The translations under genes were made by a program, and so were the position numbers. Below are positions 9,064 to 19,055 of a stretch of 64,000 nt of DNA, one piece after another. The DNA is from Adiantum capillus-veneris (lineage: Eukaryota; Streptophyta; Polypodiopsida; Polypodiales; Pteridaceae), in assembly GCA_014529385.2 (NCBI GenBank), contig CM043946.1:17193077-17257076 (forward strand), read 5' to 3'. Position 1 is the stretch's first letter. Each line of letters begins with the position of its first letter. Under the pieces are notes generated by a model. It was not told where the DNA came from. It saw nothing but the letters and a program-made list of their open reading frames with translations, and made no database searches.

Positions 9064-11776
9064 AATCTATGACTTTTTGTTGTGCATAACCCTTTGCAAC
9101 AAGTCGAGCCTTATGGCGATCGATCTCACCATCCGGCTTGCGTTTCAACTTGTAAACCCACTTCGTACCAATGGCCTTTTTGCCAGGAGGCAAATCACAT
9201 AAAGTCCATGTGTCATTCTCTATAAGTGCATCATATTCTGATTTCATGGCAGCAATCCAATTTTCTGAATTCTGTGCTTCATCAAAAGACAGAGGCTCCT
9301 CAACATCATGTAAACTAGACATAGCCAAAGCATAACAATCTGATGCATAAGATGCATGGCGAGAGCCTGAACGAGTACGACTAGATAAAGGTGCATCCAA
9401 TTTACTGTCACGCAAAGTGTGCACCAGCCATTTTGGCATACCTCTAGCCTGCTCATTTTCAGCCCTTTCCTCATCAAGTACATCATGTACATCTGCATCA
9501 GTAATAGGCTGTTCTAAAACATTTTCAGAAACCCCCATAGGCTGTACATTTGCCTCATTGGAACTTACATTCGTATTTCCACCACTGAAAAGAGGCAACA
9601 AAGTGTCATAAATGTCCTGTGAGCTTACATTACTGTCTCTAGTACATGATAGCAAGGGTTGAACAGAATCTTCCACAAACACTACATCCCGTGAAACCAA
9701 AATACGTTTTGTTTGCGGATGATACAACCTGTAACCTTTGCTTTCAACACTATAACCAACAAAAATACATTTGACAGCCTTATCATCCAATTTTCTGCGC
9801 TGCACTTGTGGCACCAAAGCATATGCCAAACAGCCAAAAACACGCATGTGCTCAATAGAAGGTTTTCTATCATGCCATGCTTCATATGGAGTAATAGACT
9901 GCAAAGCTTTCGTAGGACACCTGTTAAGTACATAAGTGGCACACATGATGGCCTCAAGCCAAAAAGAATGCGGCAAAGCTTGACTTTTGACCATACATCG
10001 TGCCATTTCCGTTAGTGACCTGTTTTTCCTCTCAGCAACACCATTTTGCTGAGGTGTATAAGGCACTGTACATTGGTGTTTTATCCCACGACTAGCCAGA
10101 AATGCATTAAATTCATGAGACATATACTCCCCCCCTCGATCGGAACGGAGGGTGCCCATAGTACATTTTGAGACATTTTCAGCCATAGCCAAAAATTGTT
10201 TGAAGCACATAAAAACTTCGGACTTTGCTTTAAGCGGAAATACCCATGCATGCCTGGAGTAATCATCAATGAAAGTCACGAAGTACAGGTAATTGCCCAA
10301 GGACGGAGTTTGCATGGGCCCACAAACATCACTATGCACAAGCTGCAACCTGCATGTGGCCCTAACTGAACCATCCTTTGGAAACTTAGAACGCTGCATT
10401 TTACCCAGAATACAGCCTTCACAAACATGTTTGATAGGTGCTTCAAGAGGCGGCAAAGAAGCAACCATATCAGATTTCTGCAAACGCAGCAAACTGGCAA
10501 AATTCAGATGACCAAAACGTGCATGCCAAAGTTTTGCATCTGAAATAGCCCTTGAATCTGCAACAGCATTTGCAAAATTTTGTCCACACTTGTCATACAA
10601 AGTGAGCTTATACAGCCCACGGCACAAAAGCCCAGATGCAACAATTTCATCACCAAAACTGAGATCATGAACTGTACATCTGTCATCCACAAATTTGACT
10701 ACAAGTCCAAGTCTAGCAAGTGCGGATACAGACAATAGATTCTTCTTGATCCCAGGTACATAAAGTGCATCAACAAGTGTGAAGGAACTGCCATTAGCAG
10801 CAGTGAGCACAATCTTTCCAACTCCCTGAACTGAATAAGAGGCGTTGTTGGCACAAGTGACTGAATTCCCATGAGGGACAGACTCGAGAGAGGTAAACAA
10901 TTCACGATGTGAGGTAATGTGCTTTGTAGCACCACTGTCGAAATACCACACATGTGAATCTGCAGCAACTGACAAGCATGCATCATGGACAGCAGGATTG
11001 TAAGTGCACTCTGCGCTAAAAGCCCATTCTGCATCAACATCAGCATCACAATCTCCTTTCACAGAAGACTCAACAATGGCTGCATTTGTAGTGGAACCAG
11101 CATTTGCAGTGGAACCACCCTCTTTCTTCTTAGCCTCTTTGGCCTTCAACTTAGGACACGACTTGATCAAGTGATCATTGGCTTTACAATAATGGCAACG
11201 CATCTTCTTTTTGCCCTTATCACCAGAATTGCCAGACGAAGTGCTGCCAGCAGAAGCATTAGGAACATAATTTTTGCCACTCGCAACAGAACCATAAGAA
11301 GTGGCTGCATTACTGTTACCACCCTTTCTTTGAGAAGCAATAAAAGCCTGTTCAACTGCACGCTGCCTAGTCCTGTTTTTTCTAGAAAGTGACTCTTGCA
11401 ACAGCAATGTGCATAATGCATCAAACTTGACAACTTCAGGATTTCCTTGGGTCATCAGTCTCCAAGTACTAGCAAAAGTCTGGTAGGAATCTGGTAAGGC
11501 ATCAAGAACAGTCTGCACAAGGGAACTGTCAGAAATGACTTCACCTGCAGAAATGAGTTGCTCATTGATATCCTTGACACTAGCAAGGAAAGTGTCCATA
11601 TCATCTTCCTCATGCATAATCTTCGACTCTAGCTCTTTACGCAGCAAAGCAATTTTAGCCTCATTGCGGCTTGCATAAAGACCTGCTAGAATATCCCAAG
11701 CCTGTTTTGCAGATTTTGCTGAACGGATGTGAGGAATAATGGTGCGCTTCACAGACAACGCAATCAATGCATGAGC
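8945..11776 (-). pseudogene. Copia-1 gag (C-terminal part), protease, integrase and RT start
   Basis: A frame of about 940 codons follows the gag stop without a shift. In order it shows: rest of the gag domain; zinc knuckle CHYCKANDHLIKSC (about residues 191-204); protease active site WYFDSGATKHIT (about 277); pre-integrase LWHARFGHLN (about 413); integrase catalytic residues in HSDVCGP (about 480), SDRGGEY (about 542) and NGVAERKN (about 579); and the RT N-terminus WVYKLKRKPDGEIDRHKARL. It then reads into a wrong frame at DYEETFS near 9045, where the next frame takes over. Catalytic residues of PR and IN look intact. Confidence 0.92.
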
Positions 11777-12046
11777 CTACGCATCCTTAACATCCCAACG
11801 AGCTTGTTCTGCTGTAGGCAACACAACTCTAACAGCTGCAATCCTTGCAGCAAGACCTGCAACATCCTCAATATCGCCTACATCTTCAGAACCAGGACGT
11901 ACATCAATGCCCTGCACAATGTTCCAGACACCTTTTGACACAAGAACGTGTTGCATCATATAAGCCCACATAGGGTAGTTGTCCCCATCCAACCTGTCCT
12001 CAGCAGCAAACATCTTGAACACATCTGTGTTGTTGTTGTCAGCCAT
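11777..12046 (-). pseudogene. Copia-1 gag N-terminus, closed by an in-frame TAG
   Basis: The frame starts at ATG 12044-12046 (MADNNNTDVFKMF), with the typical Copia gag opening LDGDNYPMWAYMMQHVLVSK. TAG at 11777-11779 ends it after VKDA, and the downstream 940-codon frame continues in register (AHALIALSV). Related gags usually have a glutamine here, so CAG to TAG is the likely change. That is inference from family knowledge. Confidence 0.9.
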
Positions 12047-12394
12047 GGTAAATGCTGCACCTGATGTGAAAACTGCCCGAAAATAGGAGAAATGGAGCGG
12101 GAACAACTTGTGCTATATAGCACAAACCGTAGAAGACTATAAGGCACCTGTTATGCAGAAAACGGCACTGACAGAAAATCTGCACAAGATGACGAAATAA
12201 CCTGTGCAGTACTGCCCGTAGTGGAAACGGAGGCCGAAATGAGCCCAAATCAAAATTCTGAGCAGACCAAGCTCTTCGAGGTCCCCCAAAATATTTGTCG
12301 ACCTGCGAACGCTTGCCAAAGCTCACTGAAATCGGAGAAAGTGAGCAGGCGTGTGCTGAAGCAGCTGGCGACTAAGCCCGGGAGGACGTGACCT

Positions 12395-12406
12395 GCTCTG
12401 ATACCA
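12395..12406 (-). promoter_or_regulatory. Copia-1 primer binding site
   Basis: TGGTATCAGAGC on the minus strand lies two bases inside the 5' LTR edge. It is the standard plant Copia site complementary to the 3' end of initiator methionine tRNA. Confidence 0.9.
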
Positions 12407-12408
12407 AT

Positions 12409-12635
12409 TGTTGGAATTAGGGTTGCAGAGAAACACACACAGCTTGGAGAAGACGAAGGAAGCTCAAGGCACACAATAGAGAGTGTGTTACTTAGTGTGC
12501 AATGGAAAGAAAAATAGCCCTAGAGTGATGGGCGTATATACAATGCACGGGGGAAAAAACCTCCTAAAGAGGGAAAAAATGCCCCGGCGGTCCTAGTGTG
12601 TTCACACACATCACTACCACATGTATATGGTAACA
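12409..12635 (-). repeat. Copia-1 5' LTR (227 bp)
   Basis: Reads as identical to the 3' LTR at 7460-7686. It presumably holds the promoter of this copy. The target duplication GAGAT follows at 12636-12640. Confidence 0.95.
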
Positions 12636-12640
12636 GAGAT

Positions 12641-13363
12641 AGCCTTTGCAAATATTTTGTAGGTTGAGGTCAGCATGGTAAGAGGAGGCCAGTTAGAAAA
12701 ATTTTCTCTGAGACCTCCTTTGTGGGGTTGTTTGATTATCTCTGTATTTATAGATGTTGGTAAATCTTGGTGCTTGACAGATTCTTCCTAGACCAACAAG
12801 AGAATAGGAGCTAGAGTGTCGCTAGAAGTGTGGTAGAATTCTGATGGGAGCCCATCTTGACCAGGTGTTTTTTTAGTTTTAAGTGACTCGATGGCCCCTT
12901 TAATCTCTTCAAGGGACAGGTTGGAATCGAGATGTTTGGCTACTCCTGGAGGGATGACCGGCTCTTTGCACTTCCAGATAGAATTTTTGGCTCTTAAGGT
13001 AGGGTCAGGGAGTCTTTCTGGAGGACTGAAGATATCGGAGAAGTATTCTCGGGTAAACTGGAGGTTTTCCTCGTGAGAAGTGGTCGTGCCCACACTGGAA
13101 GTAAACAGGGGAATGATCTCTCTTTGGTGTTCCTTCCTTAGACTCTTGAACATTTCTTTGGTTGAACTGTCAACTTTTCCTGCCCACCAGTCCCTAAAGA
13201 AAGACGTAGAATGGAGAAGAGTGAGGACCTCCTCAATTCTGAGTTGATTCCTGAGTGTGGTTATTTTGGATTGAGAAGACGGGTCGCAATTGGTGTCAAA
13301 TTCCAGCAGCATCAGTTCATTGTAAACAACATCTTTTCTTCTTTTCTTGATCATAGCCACCAA
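12641..13363 (-). pseudogene. LINE-A ORF2 linker and RT fingers, right copy
   Basis: A 191-codon frame (13363-12788) covers the segment between endonuclease and RT (SKITTLRNQLRIEE, FFRDWWAGKVDSS) and the RT entry motif KTPGQDGLPSEFYH. It breaks near 12800. Pieces of the next RT block (nearly LTSTYKIFAKAISLRI) follow in another frame up to the Copia-1 insertion at 12640. This arm keeps about 320 bp that the left arm has lost. Confidence 0.85.
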
Positions 13364-13450
13364 TTTTTTGAAGTGAATAAGAGTAGACTGCGTGCGTTTT
13401 ACTGCATTGACCTAGGCTTTGGCAGCAGGAGTTAAGCCTTTGGAGAAATC

Positions 13451-14243
13451 CTAGATCCAAATAGCTTTAATTTGTCTCTGAACTTCAGGGAGCTTGAAGA
13501 GATTGGGGTCAGTGTGGAGCCAGTGATTTCTGATTTTAGTGGTTTTGTCATCTAGAGTTATAAGAAGGGGGTAGGGGTCTGAGGCACAAGAGGTGAACTT
13601 GGGTTTGACTTTTATCCTATTGAAGTCTTTAGCAAGGGGGAGGCTAATGTAGCACCGATCTAGTCTTGCTTTCCTTGCAAGGTCTCCCCTGGAGTAGTTC
13701 TGCCACATGAACTCCCCCGGGTTGCCTACATCCCAAAGGCCATGTTTGGAGATGAGGGAGGTCCAGGCCGTTTTCTCGATTGAAGAGATTACACTTTCTT
13801 GATTCCTGAATCTATCTTTGTGATTTTCCACCATACTTAGGTCTCTAAAGAGAATGGTTGGGCCTTCAAGTAGGGCAATTTCCTTCCATGTCTTTGTGCG
13901 ATTGGCCACAGAGCCAACAACGTAGACTGATATGAGAGTGGCTCTTATAGGTTCAATGAGTGGGACTGCTACCCAGTGTTCCCCAATGACCAGTTCGTCT
14001 TCCTTGACTTTCTAGTGAGAGGGAAGCCCCAGTGCTGCCCCACCTGAGCCTTTGGGGTGGTTAGAGACCCACCATTTGTGAGTTTTGGAAATAGTCTCCA
14101 ATTGTTTCAACAGATCATTGTCGATAATTTTGAGTTCTTGAAGGCCAATCACCTCCGACGAGAAATTGAGAAGCCAGTTCTTGACTTTTTTTTAACTTGA
14201 GTGGATCATTGAGACCCTTGATGTTCCAGGAAAGAATTCTCAT
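13451..14243 (-). pseudogene. LINE-A ORF2 endonuclease domain, right copy, frameshifted
   Basis: ORF2 starts at ATG 14243-14241 (MRILSWNIKGL), overlapping the ORF1 TGA (14242-14240) as ATGA. The A8 run near 14190 breaks the frame exactly as in the left arm. Further stops split the domain. The largest piece (13909-13451) contains LFRDLSMVEN, in which the Gly-Asp box has become Arg-Asp, and SCASDPYPLL, in which the Ser-Asp-His box has lost its histidine. Two catalytic motifs are therefore altered in this copy but not in the left one. Confidence 0.85.
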
Positions 14244-15731
14244 TTATTGGTTCTCCAGTCTCTCCTGTTCTTATTCTGAATATTCTTGGGAGAGTTGTGG
14301 GTGACAGACAAATGGGTCCTTTTGTTGTCCTTTTGGACCTCCATGGGGGAGGGGCCAACAGTATCCTTTGGAGGAAGGGCTATGGGGAAATTATCTTTGT
14401 TAGATAGATCCTCATTGTTGGACTTGTTCAAGTCTATGGACATCTCTTTGTCTAAAGCTTGGACTTGGGGCTCATGTCTGACAAAGGGGTCATCATCTTA
14501 CTCAGATTCAGGGCATGAGGATTCTACCACCTCCGAGTCTTACCACTCTGGGAGGGAGGCCAACAGAGCATAACGGTTAGGTTGTCTTTGAGGGGGTTTT
14601 GGGTCAGTAGTTCTGGGCCTGTTGTTTTTGCCTGTCGAGGGGTTACATGTGTTAGTCTGAGTGTTAGTAAAGTGGGGTCCATTGTTGTGTTGGGGTCGAG
14701 GCTGGGGTTGAGGGACCGTGTTGGCCTTTGGACTAGGGTTTTAATAGGGCAATCCCTTACAAAGTGTCCTTTAGTGCCACAGCGAAAACAGGCATTGGGC
14801 AGATACTTGTAGACGAGTTGTTGCTCGAATGTTTCTCTATCATCAACATTGATTGTGATGGCTTGAGGTAACTCATCCGAGACATTCATCTCAATCAAAG
14901 CCTGTGGGTGCCAGGACAGGATGTAGTCACCTCTATGTTTCCTTCCTATAACAAGTCCTAGAGAAGACCCTATAACTCTAAGATGGTTGTGAAAGTGTAG
15001 AGAAAGATTCGGGAATTCAACCCACACAGGGAAGTGATTCAGAGCATCATGCTCGAGATTATAGTCTTTGTTCCATTTGAACAGGCATAATGGGGAAGTT
15101 CTAATGAGCCACTGGCCAGAGCTAAGAACCCTAAAGGCCATTTCCACAGTCTTGAAGATAAACACATATTGATTTTTTGGAACGGCTTGCACAGTTTTGA
15201 CTTCGGTGCCAATCGGTCCCCATTGATTTCTAATCCAACCTTTCAGTACCTCTATTGGGGGTCTAGGTCCTGCAATCAATGCACGACCTTCTAAATCAGA
15301 CTGAGCCCTTCGATTTGAGTAGAAGGCAGTAGGACATATGGCTTACCTCTTGCATCTGTTTGATGTTGTCCTTGAGCGGTGTCTCAGCAGCCTCCCTCGT
15401 GATGACTCTAGGAAGGTCCTGGATTATTTCCTTGGGGAGGGCCACGAGGGCTACTCTGATTGTGAGCTGGGAGCTCTTGGACAATGGGCGGTTGAGAAAA
15501 GAAGCCTGCTCCATGGTGAAGGACCCTCGCCTCCGCGAGCTGCATTGCGACGTCTCCAGGGAGGACATTCAGGGCCTGATGGGAAAGAGCTTCGGGAGAC
15601 AGGTGCATAGCTTGAAGCGAGGTCGAAGCAGGAGAGTTATTGTGAATGAGCGACTGGTGAGGAAGAAACCTCGAGTGCCACGCGTTGGGGGGGAGGGGGG
15701 GGGGGGGGGGGGGGGGTTGTTGAGATGACAT
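14240..15731 (-). pseudogene. LINE-A ORF1 (DUF4283 + zinc knuckle), right copy, broken
   Basis: The probable start is ATG at 15731 (MSSQQPPPPPPPLPP), just downstream of which the poly(C) tract encodes polyproline. The frame is shifted several times before the best-preserved part, 15279-14524 (251 codons). That part has DUF4283 (IAGPRPPIEVLKGWI, WLIRTSPLCLFKWN) and an intact knuckle CFRCGTKGHFVRDC. The C-terminus (14443-14240, ending RRDWRTNK) closes with TGA overlapping the ORF2 start. It is less damaged than the left copy in the knuckle region and so shows which left-arm stops are new. Confidence 0.85.
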
Positions 15732-15825
15732 CTCGCCCTCGGTGAGCGAGGAACGAGGGCAAAGAAGATACTCCTAACAAGCTATCCCGTTGCCATAGCT
15801 AGGGCTAGAGCTCCGAACACATCCC

Positions 15826-17330
15826 TCCCATGTTGTGAATATGGAGCTAATGACCATGATATATCCACTCTTTATTATCTCTCCTGGTGTTTCCATATAG
15901 TAGGTTGGTAGATCATACATCTTGCATAATTCTCATGCGTAGTCTTATCATTCACACAACATGGAAAATTTTGGCTATTTGTGATTAAAAAATCTTAGAA
16001 GAACATGAGAATGGACCTATGTATCAAGGATAAGGGGGCGAGTTGGTTGGGATGGCTGCCCCGATAGCCGATGTATTTATGGTCTTTGGATGATATCATG
16101 GCTCAACACGAGCATGACAACACCTTGTAATTTTTTGGGTTGATTAATATAATTCACTCACAATTGTGAGTTTGGAAAAAAAAAACAAGGAGTGCATAAA
16201 TTACCATGTGTCTGCGCCAAAAAAAAAAAAAAAAAGTGTGAATGACAAGACTATGCACGAGTGCTTTGTTGCCATGTGTGCTTTTTGAGCGTGTTTTTAC
16301 AAGCAAGAGATGTACATGATATTATAGTATTGGTATGGAATTTTTTTCCCTTGGCCCTACTCAGTTTAGAACAAATCCATGCTCACACCCAGCCATAGAT
16401 GCAGGGGACAAAAGGAAACGTCTTTATAGGGAGCCACCCTACATAGATGACACATGCTACTAGTATAGCCGAGCGTAAGGAAACGAACCGACTTGCAAGG
16501 GGGAGCCACCATGTGAAGGGTGCTGCCACCCCGCTCTCACATGCCCACCATTGCCAAGGTCCCAAAAGATGCAGTCAAGCCCACCATCAACATAACGAAG
16601 GCCCAAATCATAACCGACCAGAGAGTAACTCATCCCACGAGGCAACAACCAATGACACAACGAATCCCCACGAAGCCAAATCAACAAGATCCACGACCTG
16701 AGACAATTCGAGAGTCAACCATGATGATGATGTAGTTCCCCACGAATGCAACTATCACTGCCACTTGCACTAGGATTACCCCTATGCACAACCACACTTG
16801 CATGGACACCTTTTTGTCCCCAGAGAAGACAAGCAGAGTGCCCTCCACCTTGGCTAAAACTCTGGGGTGCCAACAAAGGCACGATCAAGCCCTAAGGTGT
16901 GGGCATATAAATTGTGGCTTAAGATTTTGCAATGCCTAGTCAAAAGGAAGACAAAGTCGCAACGACATACACTCGTCTGAATATCCAAGCCTTCCAACTT
17001 CCAAGGGCAAAGACCCCATGGACTATAGATGGCCTTATCAATAATCACCATCATTACAGGAGGTAGACCTTTTGCGTTTGAAGTCGAAGACGTTAAGAGC
17101 TATATTTAACATAACACTATGCTTTTGTACTACTTATCTTTGAAGTAGAACACGTGAGCACCTCTTTGCAAGCCTTACTATAGTGAAGGAGGGAGTATTT
17201 GACTTTTGCACGTCGGGCATGAAATCTTCTTGCTTTGCAAATGGGTCCTTTCTTGATGCATATCTAAATACAATATAAAGATCTAGATATAGTCTCTCTT
17301 TGGCGGTTAATGGTAGCTCTTTGTTGTATC
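15826..17330. other. stretch without a recognised gene, holding one LINE tail
   Basis: Apart from the LINE-B type tail near 16030-16190, I find no supported gene. Open frames at 16383-16735 have no recognisable motif and overlap on both strands. Two A runs occur, one following the tail motif and one near 16219-16234. Confidence 0.4.
16030..16182 (+). mobile_element. LINE-B type 3' end with palindromic tail motif (copy 1)
   Basis: Text ending GGTTGATTAATATAATT is followed by the 14-bp perfect palindrome CTCACAATTGTGAG at 16157-16170, then TTTGG and an A run. The segment before it (CATGGCTCAACACGAGCATG, then TTGTAATTTTT) matches the same region of copy 3 near 18420-18460. No coding part was recognised upstream, so this is probably a strongly 5'-truncated LINE. 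Confidence 0.6.
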
Positions 17331-17339
17331 GCACGTTCC

Positions 17340-17470
17340 TTCAAGCTCGTGTCGCTCTTTGTTGTATCGTACGTTCCCTCAAGGTCGACACGAGCTTGAG
17401 GTTGCTCTGTACATTTTTTTGATGTTGAATAACATCTACTCACAATTGTGAGTTTGGGGGAAAGAAAAAA
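17340..17470 (+). mobile_element. LINE-B type 3' end with palindromic tail motif (copy 2)
   Basis: CTCACAATTGTGAG at 17439-17452 is again followed by TTTGG, a short G run and AAAGAAAAAA. Upstream a CACGAGCTTGAG stretch and a T run resemble the other copies. An inverted-repeat-like pair (TCGTGTCGCTCTTTG and reverse text near 17380) lies just before it. Confidence 0.5.
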
Positions 17471-17880
17471 GATCTAGATATAGAATGAATGATATAAATG
17501 CATATACATAATAAATATAGCATATGTATATACATAAGCTAAATATATTATGTATATACATAATAAATATAGCCTATGTATCACACTCTCCCACCACACC
17601 AAGCATGGGTGACTCAGAGGGAGTTGCTGCAAGACTAATAGGCAAACAGAGAGATAGAGGCTTCTCCATCAAAACACAATACGATTTTTACTTAACAAGT
17701 TCTAAACACAAGCCCAAGAGATACTGTGATTTGTTAATGTCTCTTGCTCATTGTACTACCAATTTGATGGTAATACTTTTAAGCACTCCCCGTTTTATGT
17801 TGAAGCTTTTTCTCTAAGCATAAGTTCCTTGTGTTCTTTGAGGGGAAGCAATTGCTACTCTCCCCAACTTGCAAACAAAT

Positions 17881-18510
17881 TCTAAGAATCGAGAACATCA
17901 AGATGTTAAGATTTATTGTGCCCATTTTGGGGTGAAGGTCTTCACTTGGGGAATTGGTCCGGATAGGTGCTCACAATGCAGGACGGCTAGTGAAGACCTC
18001 TCGCACTTGTTCAAGAAGTGCTCAACAATTTGTGGCCTTGCAAGGAAGGTTTGCAAATGGATGCATAAGACCTGGAAAATTGGCTTCTTCAATAACGATC
18101 TTTTCTTGGGAGGGAAGGTCTTCAAGAGCCAAGCAATACTTATCGCTACACAAATAGTGAGGCTTTGCTACTTCAAACATATTTGGAAGGCACAGAACTG
18201 TCGGATATTCGAGAATACAATGAAAATAGTTAAGTTCACATAGATAATTCAAGAAAGTAGGGGACGATCCTCGCCGTCAAGAGATAGATAAACTCTGATA
18301 AGTGGAACAAGGCCTTGGGTGTCGCATTGACTGACTTACATGGTTAAAGGTGTGGGCTCATTCCTTGTCATGGAGTGGCTCCCCTATTAGGCTGATGTAA
18401 CTTTAACCCTTTCATGTTGTCATGGTTCGTCACGAGCATTCCAGGAATTTGTAATTGTTTGGTTGTGATAATATATTATATCCACAATTGTGAATTTTGC
18501 AAAAGAAAAA
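17881..18510 (+). pseudogene. LINE-B ORF2 C-terminus (zinc-binding RT domain) and 3' end (copy 3)
   Basis: A frame to 18243 encodes RCSQCRTASEDLSHLFKKC, matching the zf-RVT type motif (Cys-x2-Cys, then His-Leu-Phe-x2-Cys) that follows the reverse transcriptase in plant LINEs. Downstream text (CKWMHKTWKIGFFNNDLFLG) matches the copy at 20040. The 3' untranslated part ends with CACAATTGTG at 18483-18492 and an A-rich stretch. The upstream RT is absent, as is usual for 5'-truncated insertions. Confidence 0.7.
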
Positions 18511-18679
18511 AAGTTTTATTGTGCCAATTGTCTTGCTCCCCCGGGTTCTTGTTCTTCATCGCTCAAGAAAGGCTTTGCATACGACTCTTTGCTCTTTCTG
18601 TCAAAAATGCTAAGAAGAGCCCTCAAGATTGTTCAACATTTTGCTTTTGCTTCTGACTCTATGTGCAATATGTGTTCAC

Positions 18680-19055
18680 GAGACTAGGCGCTCCACTTGG
18701 GGTGGGTATTACGAATAAGCAGAGATTTGACTGGTTCTTGACCAAAATGACTGGTTCTTGACCAAAATAAACAGTAAAATGAGAAGACAAAACTTTGTGC
18801 TCCTCCCCTTCCATAGAGAGTCACGTTGATTAATGCTTTCATGATCCCTTATATTTCATTTGTATCACCGTTGCTAGGAGACTAGGCGCTCCACTTGGGG
18901 TGGGTATTACGAATAAGCAGAGATTTGACTCGTTCTTGACCAAAATAAACACTAAAATGAGAAGATAAAACTTTGTGCTCCTCCCCTTCCATAGAGAGTC
19001 ACGTTGATTAATGCTTTCATGATCCCTTATATTTCATTTGTATCACCGTTGCTAG
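18680..19055. repeat. tandem duplication (198 and 178 bp)
   Basis: The unit starting GAGACTAGGCGCTCCACTTG occurs at 18680-18877 and 18878-19055 with about three substitutions. The first unit also carries an internal 20-bp duplication of GACTGGTTCTTGACCAAAAT, which explains the length difference. The unit's end codes part of LINE-B (FMIPYISFVSPLL), so the duplication lies at the 5' edge of a LINE-B fragment. Confidence 0.95.

Larger units (their letters stand above)
7460..12635 (-). mobile_element. Copia-1: full-length Ty1/Copia LTR retrotransposon nested in LINE-A
   Basis: A complete element of 5176 bp lies in reverse orientation: two 227-bp LTRs that read as identical, a primer site, gag-pol and a polypurine tract. 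GAGAT at 7455-7459 and 12636-12640 is the 5-bp target duplication, and joining the flanks there restores LINE-A sequence. Gene order gag-PR-IN-RT-RH is that of Copia (Pseudoviridae). Identical LTRs indicate a recent insertion. The coding frame nevertheless has one stop and one frameshift, so this copy would need proteins from another copy, unless those lesions are sequencing errors. Confidence 0.95.
4068..15825. repeat. giant tail-to-tail inverted repeat of LINE-A (3.2-3.4 kb arms)
   Basis: The left arm 4068-7244 and the right arm 7264-15825 (without Copia-1) are reverse complements. AATGGAC (7238-7244) faces GTCCATT (7264-7270) across a 19-nt spacer. Both arms carry the poly(C) tract, ORF1, the same A8 frameshift at the start of ORF2 and the same RT truncation point. 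Differences include substitutions, the fold-back in the left arm and the Copia-1 insertion in the right. Two independent insertions truncated at the same base are unlikely, so inverted duplication of one broken copy is the simplest reading. Confidence 0.85.
12641..15825 (-). mobile_element. LINE-A right arm, distal part
   Basis: The 5' two-thirds of the inverted LINE-A copy, with its 5' end at 15825. The 3' remainder lies at 7264-7454 beyond Copia-1. Homology to the left arm ends at the same element position in both arms. Confidence 0.9.

Noticed and set aside
4068-15825. Twin priming as the origin of the inverted LINE-A pair
   Set aside because: Twin priming yields two non-overlapping parts of one element. 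Here both arms cover the same 3.2 kb from 5' region to RT.
16383-16735. Overlapping open frames of 60-84 codons
   Set aside because: No recognisable motif, overlap on both strands and no codon pattern. Treated as chance.
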